NCBI RefSeq assembly: GCF_014489115.1
Contig: NZ_JACTAH010000001.1
Coordinates: 496,001-560,000, forward strand
DNA length: 64,000 bases
Source of the DNA: Thauera sedimentorum
Lineage (GTDB): Bacteria > Pseudomonadota > Gammaproteobacteria > Burkholderiales > Rhodocyclaceae
Reading direction: 5' to 3'
Below the pieces are notes generated by a model. It ran no database searches. It was not told where the DNA came from and was given only the letters and a program-made list of their open reading frames with translations. The number at the start of each line of letters is the position of its first letter. Within the stretch, counting starts at the first letter, position 1. The translations under genes were made by a program, and so were the position numbers. Positions 57,043 to 64,000 of this stretch are shown here, in pieces.

Positions 57043-58383
57043 TCAGCTGCTGCGCGATGCGTTGAGGCTGGCTAGTTGCTGCGTCAGGTAGGACGAGGTG
57101 GTGTTCAACTGGCCCATCAGTGTATCAAGGGCCACGTACTGTGCCCGGATCCGTTTCTCGGTCAGTTCGAGCTGGTATTCCAGGCGGGTGCGCTGGTCGT
57201 CGAGACGGTCGACCGACTGGTTGAGACCGTCGGTGCGGTTGGCGAGCAGGCCATCGAAGGAGGTGACCTCGTCGGCCAGCGTTTCCATCGACGCGCCGAT
57301 GGTGTTGAGCGTAGAGGTGACCGCGCCGAAGTCGGTGTCGATCGCGTTCTTCAGCTTGGTCTCGTCCAGGGCCAGCGTGCCGTCGCGCTGGAAGGACACA
57401 CCCAGCGAGGAGAGGTTGGCGAAGGCCGTGCCGGCCAGTTCCGCCGGGGAGGCGCCGGCGGTCGAGCGCAGCAGGCCCTGCAGGGTGCGTACGGTCCCGT
57501 CGCCGTTGAGCACGCCCGCGGAACCGGACTCGGCGTTGTAGGCACTGCTGGTCTTCAGCTCGTTCACCGCAGCGTTGTAGGCGGTGACGAACTCCTTGAC
57601 GGTATCGAGGACGTTGGCGTCGGTACGGGCGATGTCCACCGTCGAGCTGCCCACGGTCTTGGCGGTGATGGTCACGCCCGAGATCACCGTGGAAAACTCG
57701 TTGCTCTGCGAGGTGACGGTTTCGCCATCGACCTCGATGATTGCGTTCTGCGCCGTCCGGGCGTTGGGGTTGGCGACATCGAAGGTCGCCAGGCTCGCCA
57801 GGTTGGCGTCGCCGCCGCTCACCGAGAGGCTGAATGCGGCGTCGGTGCCGGTTTCGGTCGAGGTCAGTATGAGGCGTGAGCCGGCATCGCCGGTGACCGT
57901 CGTCGCGGTCACACCGATGCCGGCGTCGTTGATCGCGGAGCGCAGGTCGTTGATGTTGCCACCGCCGAAGGCGACGTCGACGTCCTCGCCGTTGATGGAG
58001 AAGGTGAGGGTTCCTGCCGCGAAGGTGGTGCCCGAGGCGTACAGGTTGGACAGCGATTTCTGCGACTGGGCCACCTGGACGACATTGACGTTGTAGCTGC
58101 CGCCGCTGGCGAATGCGCCAGGCGCCACGCTCAGCACGTCCTCGTCCCCCAGGCTTGCCGTGAAGCCGGCAAGCTTTGCCGGGTCGGCAAGTTTGTCCGC
58201 TGCCGTCTGGAGCGCGTCGAAGCGCGTCTTGATGGTGCCGAACGCGGAGATCTTGGCCTGGTAGGAGGCTTCACGCCGGTTCAGCGCGGTAAGCGGTGCG
58301 CGCTCGATGGCCATCAGCTTCTCGACGATGCTGTTGGCGTCGAGGCCAGAACCGATACCGAGAGAAGAGATGGACCCTGCCAT
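57043..58383 (-). CDS. fliD: Flagellar filament cap FliD
   Basis: 446 residues. FliD caps the filament and inserts flagellin. The N-terminus SISSLGIGSGLDANSIVEKL MAIERAPLTALNRREA is diagnostic, and the C-terminus holds the D0 coil (RLDDQRTRLEYQLELTEKRI RAQYVALDTLMGQLNTTSSY LTQQLASL). The length is typical. GCCGGCAAGCTTTGCCGG-type motifs lie in the coding region near 58160. Confidence 0.96.
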   Translation of the reverse strand: MAGSISSLGIGSGLDANSIVEKLMAIERAPLTALNRREASYQAKISAFGTIKTRFDALQTAADKLADPAKLAGFTASLGDEDVLSVAPGAFASGGSYNVNVVQVAQSQKSLSNLYASGTTFAAGTLTFSINGEDVDVAFGGGNINDLRSAINDAGIGVTATTVTGDAGSRLILTSTETGTDAAFSLSVSGGDANLASLATFDVANPNARTAQNAIIEVDGETVTSQSNEFSTVISGVTITAKTVGSSTVDIARTDANVLDTVKEFVTAYNAAVNELKTSSAYNAESGSAGVLNGDGTVRTLQGLLRSTAGASPAELAGTAFANLSSLGVSFQRDGTLALDETKLKNAIDTDFGAVTSTLNTIGASMETLADEVTSFDGLLANRTDGLNQSVDRLDDQRTRLEYQLELTEKRIRAQYVALDTLMGQLNTTSSYLTQQLASLNASRSS

Positions 58384-58422
58384 GATGTACTCCGTTTGTT
58401 CCGTGTTGCGCCCTGGCGCCGC

Positions 58423-58887
58423 TCAGGCCTCCTGCCTGAGAAGCAGACCGGGCGCCGTGCTGTTCGAGCCGAGTTCCTCGATCCGCTCGGCGATGCGCAG
58501 AAGCTCTTCGGACGGAATCTGTCGAATGACTTCCTGCGACTCGCGATCGACCACCTTCACCACCACGTCGCCGGTCCTGTCGTGGATGCTGAACGAGATG
58601 TCCCGCACCACCGGTTCAAGGGCTTTCTCGATCCGCGCGATGGCGTTCGACAGCTGCTCCTCGCTCGCGTTTTCCTTGCCGTCTGCTTGCGACTGAGCGT
58701 CCGCCGGGCGCAAGTTGCCGCCCGTTGCATTCTGAGCAGGATTCGTGCCCGGAGTGCCGGAGACCGCAAGCGGCGAAACCCCGCCCTGCGTGTTTGCAGT
58801 CGGGGGCTGCGGCGTTGTGTCTGCCGGGCCTAGCTTGAAACTGGCTTGAGGAGCCGGAAGCCCGCTCTGCACAGGTTGGATGGCCAT
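58423..58887 (-). CDS. flaG: FlaG family flagellar protein
   Basis: 154 residues. The C-terminal FlaG domain (IARIEKALEPVVRDISFSIH DRTGDVVVKVVDRESQEVIR QIPSEELLRIAERI) is well conserved. The N-terminal 70 residues are a disordered Pro/Gly/Gln-rich tail, longer than in many FlaG proteins. FlaG influences filament length. It heads the flaG-fliD-fliS-fliT group behind the flagellin genes. Confidence 0.92.
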   Translation of the reverse strand: MAIQPVQSGLPAPQASFKLGPADTTPQPPTANTQGGVSPLAVSGTPGTNPAQNATGGNLRPADAQSQADGKENASEEQLSNAIARIEKALEPVVRDISFSIHDRTGDVVVKVVDRESQEVIRQIPSEELLRIAERIEELGSNSTAPGLLLRQEA

Positions 58888-58906
58888 GATGCCCTCCAGT
58901 TCAAGA

Positions 58907-58938
58907 CCGGCGGAGGCGCTTGCGCGCCCTCCCGCCGG
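58907..58938 (-). terminator. Hairpin between fliC1 and flaG
   Basis: CCGGCGGAGGCGC and GCGCCCTCCCGCCGG pair around TTGC. A T-rich stretch follows on the plus side only; for the minus-strand flagellin transcript the hairpin has just TCTT behind it, so it may be a weak terminator or a 3'-end stabiliser. Confidence 0.5.
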
Positions 58939-58980
58939 TTATTCTTTTTAGGATTGAAGCGCATTCTAGCGCTCAATCGA

Positions 58981-59772
58981 TCAGCGCAGCAGCGAGAGCA
59001 CGTTCTGCGGCACGGCGTTGGCCTGGGCGACCATGGCCACACCGGACTGCTGCAGGATCTGCGAGCGCGACAGGGAGGCGGTTTCCGCGGCGAAGTCGGC
59101 GTCCATGATGCGGCTGCGTGCGGCGTACTGGTTCTCGCGCGCGGTTTCGATCTGCTGGATGCGGAACTGCAGCGAGGACATCGTGGCGCCGATGCTGGAG
59201 CGGTTGGAGGCCACCGAGTTCAGCGCGGTGTCGATCGCACCGAGGGCGGTCGTCGCCGCGGCGCTGGAACCGATGCCGCCGCCGGGGGCCGCCACGCTGG
59301 TGAAGGTGCCGGCGATGGTCTGGCCGGAGGCCGCACCCGTCTGGAAGGTGAAGGAGCCGAAAACCGACTGGTTGTTCAGCTTGGCTGCACCTTGCAGCGC
59401 GCCGACTTCGGTGTTCAGGGCGGTGTACTCGTTGTTCAGGTAGCCGCGCTCGGTGTCGGAGATGGTGCCGTTGAGCGACTGCACGGCCAGCTCGCGCATG
59501 CGCTGCAGGATCTCGCCCACGGTGCCGAGCGCGCCGTCGGCGGTCTGCCCGAAGGAGATGCCGTCGGCGGCGTTACGCATGGCGACGGTCAGGCCGCGTG
59601 CGTCGGACTCCATGCGCTGGGCGACGGCCAGGCCGGCGGCGTCGTCCTTGGCGGAGTTGACCCGCAGGCCGGAGGACAGGCGCTCGAGCGCGGTCGAGAG
59701 GCCCAGCGAGTTCTTGTTCAGGTGCCGTTGCGCATTGAACGAGTAGGTGTTGGTGTTGATTACTTGTGCCAT
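58981..59772 (-). CDS. fliC: Flagellin (copy 1)
   Basis: 263 residues, a short flagellin with D0/D1 domains and almost no variable D2/D3. The N-terminus MAQVINTNTYSFNAQRHLNK and the C-terminus LQQSGVAMVAQANAVPQNVL SLLR are canonical. It is nearly identical to copy 2 except residues about 125-180, where it has VAAPGGGIGSSAAATTALGA. A sigma-28 promoter lies upstream at 59857-59883. Expected class IV filament subunit. Confidence 0.96.
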   Translation of the reverse strand: MAQVINTNTYSFNAQRHLNKNSLGLSTALERLSSGLRVNSAKDDAAGLAVAQRMESDARGLTVAMRNAADGISFGQTADGALGTVGEILQRMRELAVQSLNGTISDTERGYLNNEYTALNTEVGALQGAAKLNNQSVFGSFTFQTGAASGQTIAGTFTSVAAPGGGIGSSAAATTALGAIDTALNSVASNRSSIGATMSSLQFRIQQIETARENQYAARSRIMDADFAAETASLSRSQILQQSGVAMVAQANAVPQNVLSLLR

Positions 59773-59856
59773 TTTGGGCCTCCAGGGAGCCAAGATTGAT
59801 CAGACGGCAGATCGGTGTTCGGTTTGCTGCCACGTCATCTTTGCCGTTCAAGTGAA

Positions 59857-59883
59857 TTAACGGCGGGCCGGTGCAGAACTTTA
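59857..59883 (-). promoter_or_regulatory. Sigma-28 promoter of flagellin copy 1
   Basis: On the minus strand TAAAGTTC, an 11-base spacer and GCCGTTAA, two mismatches from the consensus. It is about 85 bases before the start codon. Confidence 0.8.
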
Positions 59884-59910
59884 GGGCATTTTTTGCCGGG
59901 CATCCGTCCG

Positions 59911-59982
59911 GTAGGAGCGGCCTTGGCCGCGATGTGGCGGTGGTTTCCTCGTAGGTCGCATCGTGGCCAAGGCCGCTCCTAC
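59911..59982. repeat. REP-type palindromic pair (copy C) between flagellin genes
   Basis: GTAGGAGCGGCCTTGGCCGC at 59911 faces its inverted copy ending at 59982 (one mismatch, GTGGCC), 24 bases apart. It lies just upstream of the copy 1 promoter. It is the best-preserved of the three pairs in the window. Confidence 0.85.
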
Positions 59983-60022
59983 GGGGCGATCAGGGCCTTT
60001 CGGTGCAGAGCCCGGACGCAAG

Positions 60023-60056
60023 GACGGCGGACGCATCCGGGGATGCGTCCGCCGTC
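60023..60056 (-). terminator. Strong hairpin downstream of flagellin copy 2
   Basis: A perfect 15-bp stem (GACGGCGGACGCATC with GATGCGTCCGCCGTC) with a 4-base loop starts 35 bases after the copy 2 stop. There is no U-run, so termination efficiency is uncertain. Confidence 0.6.
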
Positions 60057-60090
60057 GGGAAGAGGCGAGCGCCCGCGGGCGCTCAATCGA

Positions 60091-60882
60091 TCAGCGCAGC
60101 AGCGAGAGCACGTTCTGCGGCACGGCGTTGGCCTGGGCGACCATGGCCACACCGGACTGCTGCAGGATCTGCGAGCGCGACAGGGAGGCGGTTTCCGCGG
60201 CGAAGTCGGCGTCCATGATGCGGCTACGTGCGGCGTACTGGTTCTCGCGCGCGGTTTCGATCTGCTGGATGCGGAACTGCAGCGAGGACATCGTGGCGCC
60301 GATGCTGGAGCGGTTGGAGGCCACCGAGTTCAGTGCGGTGTCGATATTGGTCAGGGCGGTCGATGCGTTGCCGCTGGTGTTGATCGTGCCGACCGGCGTG
60401 GTCACGCTGGTGAAGGTGCCGGCGATGGTCTGGCCGGAGGCCGCACCGGTCTGGAAGGTGAAGGAGCCGAAGACCGACTGGTTGTTCAGCTTGGCTGCAC
60501 CCTGCAGCGCGGTGACTTCGGTCTGCAGTGCGGTGAACTCGTTGTTCAGGTAGCCGCGCTCGGTGTCGGAGATGGTGCCGTTGAGCGACTGCACGGCCAG
60601 CTCGCGCATGCGCTGCAGGATCTCGCCCACGGTGCCGAGCGCGCCGTCGGCGGTCTGGCCGAAGGAGATGCCGTCGGCGGCGTTACGCATGGCGACGGTC
60701 AGGCCGCGTGCGTCGGACTCCATGCGCTGGGCGACGGCCAAGCCGGCGGCGTCGTCCTTGGCGGAGTTGACCCGCAGGCCGGAGGACAGGCGCTCGAGCG
60801 CGGTCGAGAGGCCCAGCGAGTTCTTGTTCAGGTGCCGTTGCGCATTGAACGAGTAGGTGTTGGTGTTGATTACTTGTGCCAT
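60091..60882 (-). CDS. fliC: Flagellin (copy 2)
   Basis: 263 residues. The first 120 and last 85 residues are identical to copy 1 apart from single changes; the middle reads VTTPVGTINTSGNASTALTN. Identity at DNA level extends a little beyond the stop (GCGCTCAATCGATCAGCGCA shared) and to the ribosome-binding region, then falls off, pointing to gene conversion. It has its own sigma-28 promoter. Confidence 0.96.
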   Translation of the reverse strand: MAQVINTNTYSFNAQRHLNKNSLGLSTALERLSSGLRVNSAKDDAAGLAVAQRMESDARGLTVAMRNAADGISFGQTADGALGTVGEILQRMRELAVQSLNGTISDTERGYLNNEFTALQTEVTALQGAAKLNNQSVFGSFTFQTGAASGQTIAGTFTSVTTPVGTINTSGNASTALTNIDTALNSVASNRSSIGATMSSLQFRIQQIETARENQYAARSRIMDADFAAETASLSRSQILQQSGVAMVAQANAVPQNVLSLLR

Positions 60883-60968
60883 TTTGGGCCTCCAGCGAAT
60901 CAGGTTCGATTACACGGCAAGCGTTTGATCCTGCTTACTGCATTGGTGATTCGTGCCGTTCAGATGCT

Positions 60969-60995
60969 GTAACGGCCGCTGGTGCACGAACTTGA
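60969..60995 (-). promoter_or_regulatory. Sigma-28 promoter of flagellin copy 2
   Basis: On the minus strand TCAAGTTC, an 11-base spacer and GCCGTTAC. It is a weaker match than that of copy 1 but at the same position relative to the gene. Confidence 0.65.
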
Positions 60996-61007
60996 GAGCA
61001 ATGGCAC

Positions 61008-61041
61008 GAAAAAAATGAAAAACCCCGCCGGGGCGGGGTTT
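61008..61041 (-). terminator. Rho-independent terminator of flagellin copy 3
   Basis: On the minus strand AACCCCGCC pairs with GGCGGGGTT and is followed by TTTCATTTTTTT. It lies 22 bases after the copy 3 stop. Confidence 0.9.
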
Positions 61042-61062
61042 GCGTTTGCCGGGGAGTGGCGC

Positions 61063-61857
61063 TCAGCCTTGCAGCAGCGAGAGCACGTTCTGCGGCACCG
61101 CGTTGGCCTGGGCGACCATGGCCACGCCGGATTGCTGCAGGATCTGGGCGCGGGACAGCGCGGCGGTCTCGGCGGCGAAGTCGGCGTCCATGATGCGGCT
61201 GCGCGCAGCCCACTGGTTCTCGCGAGCGGTTTCGATCTGCTGGATGCGGAACTGCAGGGCCGACATCGTGGCGCCGACCGTCGCGCGGTTGGCGGCAACC
61301 GAGTCGAGGGCGGTGTCGATATTGGTCAGTGCCGTCGCTGCGCCCGCGCTGGTGCCGATGGCGCCGGCCGGCGTGGCGACGCTGGTGAAGGTGCCGGTGA
61401 TGGTCTGGCCGGCGGCTGCGCCGGTCTGGAAGTTGAAGGTACCGAAGACCGACTGGTTGTTCAGCTTGGCCGCACCCTGCAGATCGGTGACCTGGGTCTG
61501 CAGTGCGGTGAATTCGTTGTTGAGGTAGCCGCGTTCGGTATCGGAGATGGTGCCGTTGAGCGATTGCACCGCCAGTTCGCGCATGCGCTGGAGAATCTCG
61601 GCCACGGTGCCGAGCGCGCCGTCGGCGGTCTGCCCGAAGGAGATGCCGTCCGAGGCGTTGCGCATGGCTACGGTCAGGCCGCGCGCATCGGATTCCATGC
61701 GCTGGGCAACCGCCAGGCCGGCCGCATCGTCCTTGGACGAGTTCACGCGCAGGCCCGAGGACAGCCGCTCCAGCGCGGTGGAGAGCCCGAGCGAGTTCTT
61801 GTTCAGATTGCGCTGGGCATTCAGGGAGTAGATGTTGGTATTGATGACCTGCGGCAT
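61063..61857 (-). CDS. fliC: Flagellin (copy 3)
   Basis: 264 residues, begins MPQVINTNIYSLNAQRNLNK and ends NAVPQNVLSLLQG. It is the most diverged of the three (about every tenth residue differs in the D0/D1 parts; GTFNFQTGAAAGQTITGTFT in the middle). Its promoter is of the sigma-54 type and a full terminator follows, so it is an independent unit. It may form the filament base or be the main subunit. Confidence 0.96.
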   Translation of the reverse strand: MPQVINTNIYSLNAQRNLNKNSLGLSTALERLSSGLRVNSSKDDAAGLAVAQRMESDARGLTVAMRNASDGISFGQTADGALGTVAEILQRMRELAVQSLNGTISDTERGYLNNEFTALQTQVTDLQGAAKLNNQSVFGTFNFQTGAAAGQTITGTFTSVATPAGAIGTSAGAATALTNIDTALDSVAANRATVGATMSALQFRIQQIETARENQWAARSRIMDADFAAETAALSRAQILQQSGVAMVAQANAVPQNVLSLLQG

Positions 61858-61944
61858 TTTGGGCCTCCGGTAAGTTCGTTATCCGTTCCGTGGTGGCGCC
61901 GGTATCTGCCGAAGCGCCGTTCCTTTGCGTCTTGGTTCAATCTA

Positions 61945-61960
61945 AGCAGAATGCGTGCCA
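61945..61960 (-). promoter_or_regulatory. Sigma-54 promoter of flagellin copy 3
   Basis: On the minus strand TGGCACGCATTCTGCT has an ideal TGGCACG -24 box and GC ten bases after GG; only the -12 T is changed to C. It lies 87 bases before the start codon. No sigma-28 element is visible for this gene. Confidence 0.75.
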
Positions 61961-62046
61961 GCAAACTGTTCAGGGCGAATTGACTGATTTATTTCGTTTT
62001 TTTCCCTCTTTCGCGTGCTGGCAGGCGCGAGAAAGGGGCTGTGATT

Positions 62047-62120
62047 CTTGCCGGTCGCGAGCCGGCGATCTTTGTTGCCGGCCACTGCTTGCCGGGCGGC
62101 AATCCTTGCCGTCCGGCAAG
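62047..62120. promoter_or_regulatory. CGGCAA/TTGCCG cluster upstream of flagellin copy 3
   Basis: Six copies in about 74 bases: CTTGCCGG at 62047, GTTGCCGG at 62074, CTTGCCGG at 62088, GCGGCAA at 62096, CTTGCCG at 62104 and CCGGCAAG at 62112. They lie about 85-160 bases upstream of the sigma-54 element, entirely in non-coding DNA. This is the clearest candidate FlrC enhancer of the window. Confidence 0.5.
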
Positions 62121-62132
62121 CGGCAGGCCGTG

Positions 62133-63668
62133 TCAGCCGACCACGCCGAGCAGCCGGGCCTGCGTAAGTGCGCCGCTGGCTTCCAGGTCGTCGGACAGGT
62201 CCATCGCCAGATTGGCCAGCGCCTCCTCGTCCAGGGCGCGGCCATCCTCTTCCATGCTGAGACCGCAGTGCTTCATCAGCTCGGCGAGCGTCGCGCCCGC
62301 TTCTCCGGCAGCCGGATCGGCCAGGACGGCGAGTGCCAGCGCCTGGGTCTTGTCGAACCAGAATGCGGACCCGTAGCAGGGTGAGAGCAGCAAGGCGCCG
62401 TCCCGGTCGCCGGCGGCGAAGGCCTCGGCGAGCAGGGCGCGGTTCGTTGCGGCGATCACCGGGTGTGACGGGGGCAGCGGTGCCGGAAGGGTCGGGCGCA
62501 CCTGGCCGGACAGCACCCACTGGGTCAGCGCGGCGACGAGGTCGTCGCGGCCGTGGCCGGCAAGCGCCGGCTGGGCCGCGAGATCGGCGAAAGTGCGTGC
62601 CTGGTCCTGCAGCAGGGCGAAGACGGTTCGGTGAAGCGGGGTGTTGAGACTGAGCTGATTGGCCCCGGCGAGCGGAGCGAACTGCACGTCAGTGGCCGGT
62701 ACGGCGGCACGGAAGCACATCGCGGCCAGGGTTTCCGTGCGCGGCAAGGGCGCCGCATCGGCGGGTGCCGCCACATAAAGGTCGGTGCGAAAGACGGTGT
62801 TGTAGAGGAAGTCCTTGTGGACCTCGCGGGTGACGCGCTCGGTCTGGGCATTGAACAGGCCCGAGACATTGGCCGGCACGTCGATGTCGGCGTGGTTCTG
62901 CCACAGCGGGAGCGTGCCGGCGAACGCCAGGCCGGAGTTCTGCATGGCGCCCGCCACCTCGTCGACGCCGAAGATGTGCCAGTCGTCGTGGAAGAACTCG
63001 TGGGCGATGTAGTGGGGATCCTTGTCGAACAGGGATTCGGCGTACTTCGCGAGTTCGGGGTTGAGGCGGAAGAACGGCACCTGGGCGTTGAGCATCAGGC
63101 GCAGGTAGGAAAGGCCGAGATGGGCGCGCTCCAGCGGGTTGGTCGACAGCGGGGTGGCGAAGCGGCGCATGATGTTGCGCAGCGGCTCCCGGGCCGAGAA
63201 GCCCGGTTTGGCGTTGTAGCTCACCAGCACCAGGCCGCCGGGCTTGAGCCGGCGCTCGATGAAGCGGTGGATGTCCGCGCGCACCGCGTCCGAGACCCAG
63301 GTGTATAGCCCGTGCATCGCGATGAAGTCGAACTTCTGGCCGTCATCCCGCGCCACCCAGTCGGCGATGGAGTCGGCGTACAGGGCCAGGTTGGTCAGGC
63401 CGGCGGCATCGGCCAGCCCGCGTGCGCGGGCGATGTGGTCCGGGATGACGTCGATGCCGGTGAAGCGTCCGCCGGGGTGGGTGGCGGCGTGCACCACCAG
63501 TGAGAGTCCGTTGCCGCAACCCAGCTCGCAGTAGTCGAAGTCGTCGGGGTTGCGGGGCAGGTGGCCGTTCAGGGCGGCCAGATAGTTGATCGCCAGCGGG
63601 CTGAGCTGCTCGTAGTAGTTGTCGATGTAGGCGACGTCGGTGATGTAGCCGTCGTGGGTCGAATCCAT
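62133..63668 (-). CDS. SAM-dependent methyltransferase with methyltransferase-regulatory domain
   Basis: 511 residues. The N-terminal class I methyltransferase domain has motif I YCELGCGNGLSLVVHA, then FTGIDVIPDHI and DFIAMHGLYTWV. The following region (residues about 200-300) fits a methyltransferase-regulatory domain, and the rest is helical. It lies directly upstream of the flagellin genes on the same strand, next to a probable glycosyltransferase. Modification of flagellin or of its glycan is the likely role, but the substrate is not evident from sequence. Confidence 0.8.
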   Translation of the reverse strand: MDSTHDGYITDVAYIDNYYEQLSPLAINYLAALNGHLPRNPDDFDYCELGCGNGLSLVVHAATHPGGRFTGIDVIPDHIARARGLADAAGLTNLALYADSIADWVARDDGQKFDFIAMHGLYTWVSDAVRADIHRFIERRLKPGGLVLVSYNAKPGFSAREPLRNIMRRFATPLSTNPLERAHLGLSYLRLMLNAQVPFFRLNPELAKYAESLFDKDPHYIAHEFFHDDWHIFGVDEVAGAMQNSGLAFAGTLPLWQNHADIDVPANVSGLFNAQTERVTREVHKDFLYNTVFRTDLYVAAPADAAPLPRTETLAAMCFRAAVPATDVQFAPLAGANQLSLNTPLHRTVFALLQDQARTFADLAAQPALAGHGRDDLVAALTQWVLSGQVRPTLPAPLPPSHPVIAATNRALLAEAFAAGDRDGALLLSPCYGSAFWFDKTQALALAVLADPAAGEAGATLAELMKHCGLSMEEDGRALDEEALANLAMDLSDDLEASGALTQARLLGVVG

Positions 63669-63816
63669 TTTCCTGCCCTTGCTTGAAGACGAAACTGCCG
63701 ATGACTCGACATTAGTCCCATTTGCTCAATGGGCAAGCACGGAAGTGAATGAAAAATCGACGCTATTTCCGCGCCTATGGCGCGCAGGGCGGGGCGGCGG
63801 GCATCTCGACGGGGCC

Positions 63817-64000
63817 TCAGCCGGGCAGATGCGCGGCCAGCCACTCGTCGAGGTGATCCTCAAGGATGTAGTGGTCGAGCACCCATTGCCGCATTGCCTG
63901 TCCTTCACGCTCCGCCGCGTTCGGGTCGTGGATGCGGGCGCGGATGGCGTCCAGCCAGTCGCGGGGCCGGTTGCTGACCTTGCAGGCTGGTGAGTCGCGA
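63817..64000 (-). CDS. C-terminal end of a probable glycosyltransferase (continues beyond the window)
   Basis: Sixty codons remain open to the window edge and end in TGA. The peptide contains SNRPRDWLDAIRARIHDPNA AEREGQAMRQWVLDHYILED HLDEWLAAHLPG. The pattern of a helix with ...AMRQWVLDHYILEDHLDEWL is typical for the last helices of GT-B glycosyltransferases. Function is inferred from this short tail and from the flagellin neighbourhood only. Confidence 0.45.
   Translation of the reverse strand, partial: RDSPACKVSNRPRDWLDAIRARIHDPNAAEREGQAMRQWVLDHYILEDHLDEWLAAHLPG

Overview
The window is GC-rich chromosomal DNA from a motile, monoflagellate-type betaproteobacterium. Gene content and style (parE/parC pair, sigma-54 and sigma-28 flagellar promoters, FlrB/FlrC two-component pair, several short flagellins, GTAGGAGCGGCC-type palindromic repeats) suggest the Rhodocyclales (Thauera/Azoarcus-like). 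That placement is inference; no rRNA or other marker is present.

Layout. (1) 1-8.2 kb, accessory: the 3' part of an Rhs effector ending in a DUF2235 alpha/beta-hydrolase toxin domain, a lipoprotein that is probably its immunity protein, an orphan copy of the toxin's C-terminal tail, a second, frameshifted immunity paralogue, a decayed IS3-family orfA, an A/T-rich membrane-protein gene and a thioredoxin-fold (CPAC) protein. (2) 8.2-13.3 kb: topoisomerase IV genes parE and parC with a vapBC toxin-antitoxin pair between them, all on the minus strand. (3) 13.5-41.1 kb: main flagellar locus, with flgAMN (minus), flgBCDEFGHIJKL plus a lipoprotein (plus), fliFGHIJ and fliKLMNOPQR (minus), then flrB-flrC and fliE (plus). 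(4) 41.07-53.77 kb: a 12.7-kb integrative element inserted exactly in the 3' end of fliE, bounded by a 28-bp direct repeat. It carries a tyrosine integrase, an AlpA-type regulator, a small HUH-type replication-initiator candidate next to strong inverted repeats, a metallophosphatase and several small unknown genes, a WYL-domain regulator, a giant single-polypeptide (type ISP) restriction-modification enzyme and a serine recombinase. (5) 53.8-64 kb: second flagellar block on the minus strand: ycgR, an FlhB-C-terminal-like gene, a second FliK-like gene, fliT-like, fliS, fliD, flaG, three tandem flagellin genes, a SAM-dependent methyltransferase and the C-terminal end of a probable glycosyltransferase.

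How it works together. FlrB/FlrC should activate sigma-54 promoters, and near-consensus -24/-12 elements are visible upstream of flgB, flgG, flgK, fliK, fliE, (weaker) fliF and the third flagellin. FlgM holds sigma-28 until hook completion, and sigma-28 elements are visible upstream of flgM and of the other two flagellins. The third flagellin is therefore predicted to be made in the FlrC-dependent class and the other two in the FlgM/sigma-28 class. Clusters of CGGCAA/TTGCCG motifs next to the sigma-54 promoters are candidate FlrC binding sites.

Most novel-looking parts: the fliE-targeting, satellite-like defence element with its HUH-type gene and an exactly consensus sigma-70 promoter flanked by palindromes; the Rhs effector locus with duplicated, partly decayed toxin/immunity parts; and the CGGCAA motif clusters.
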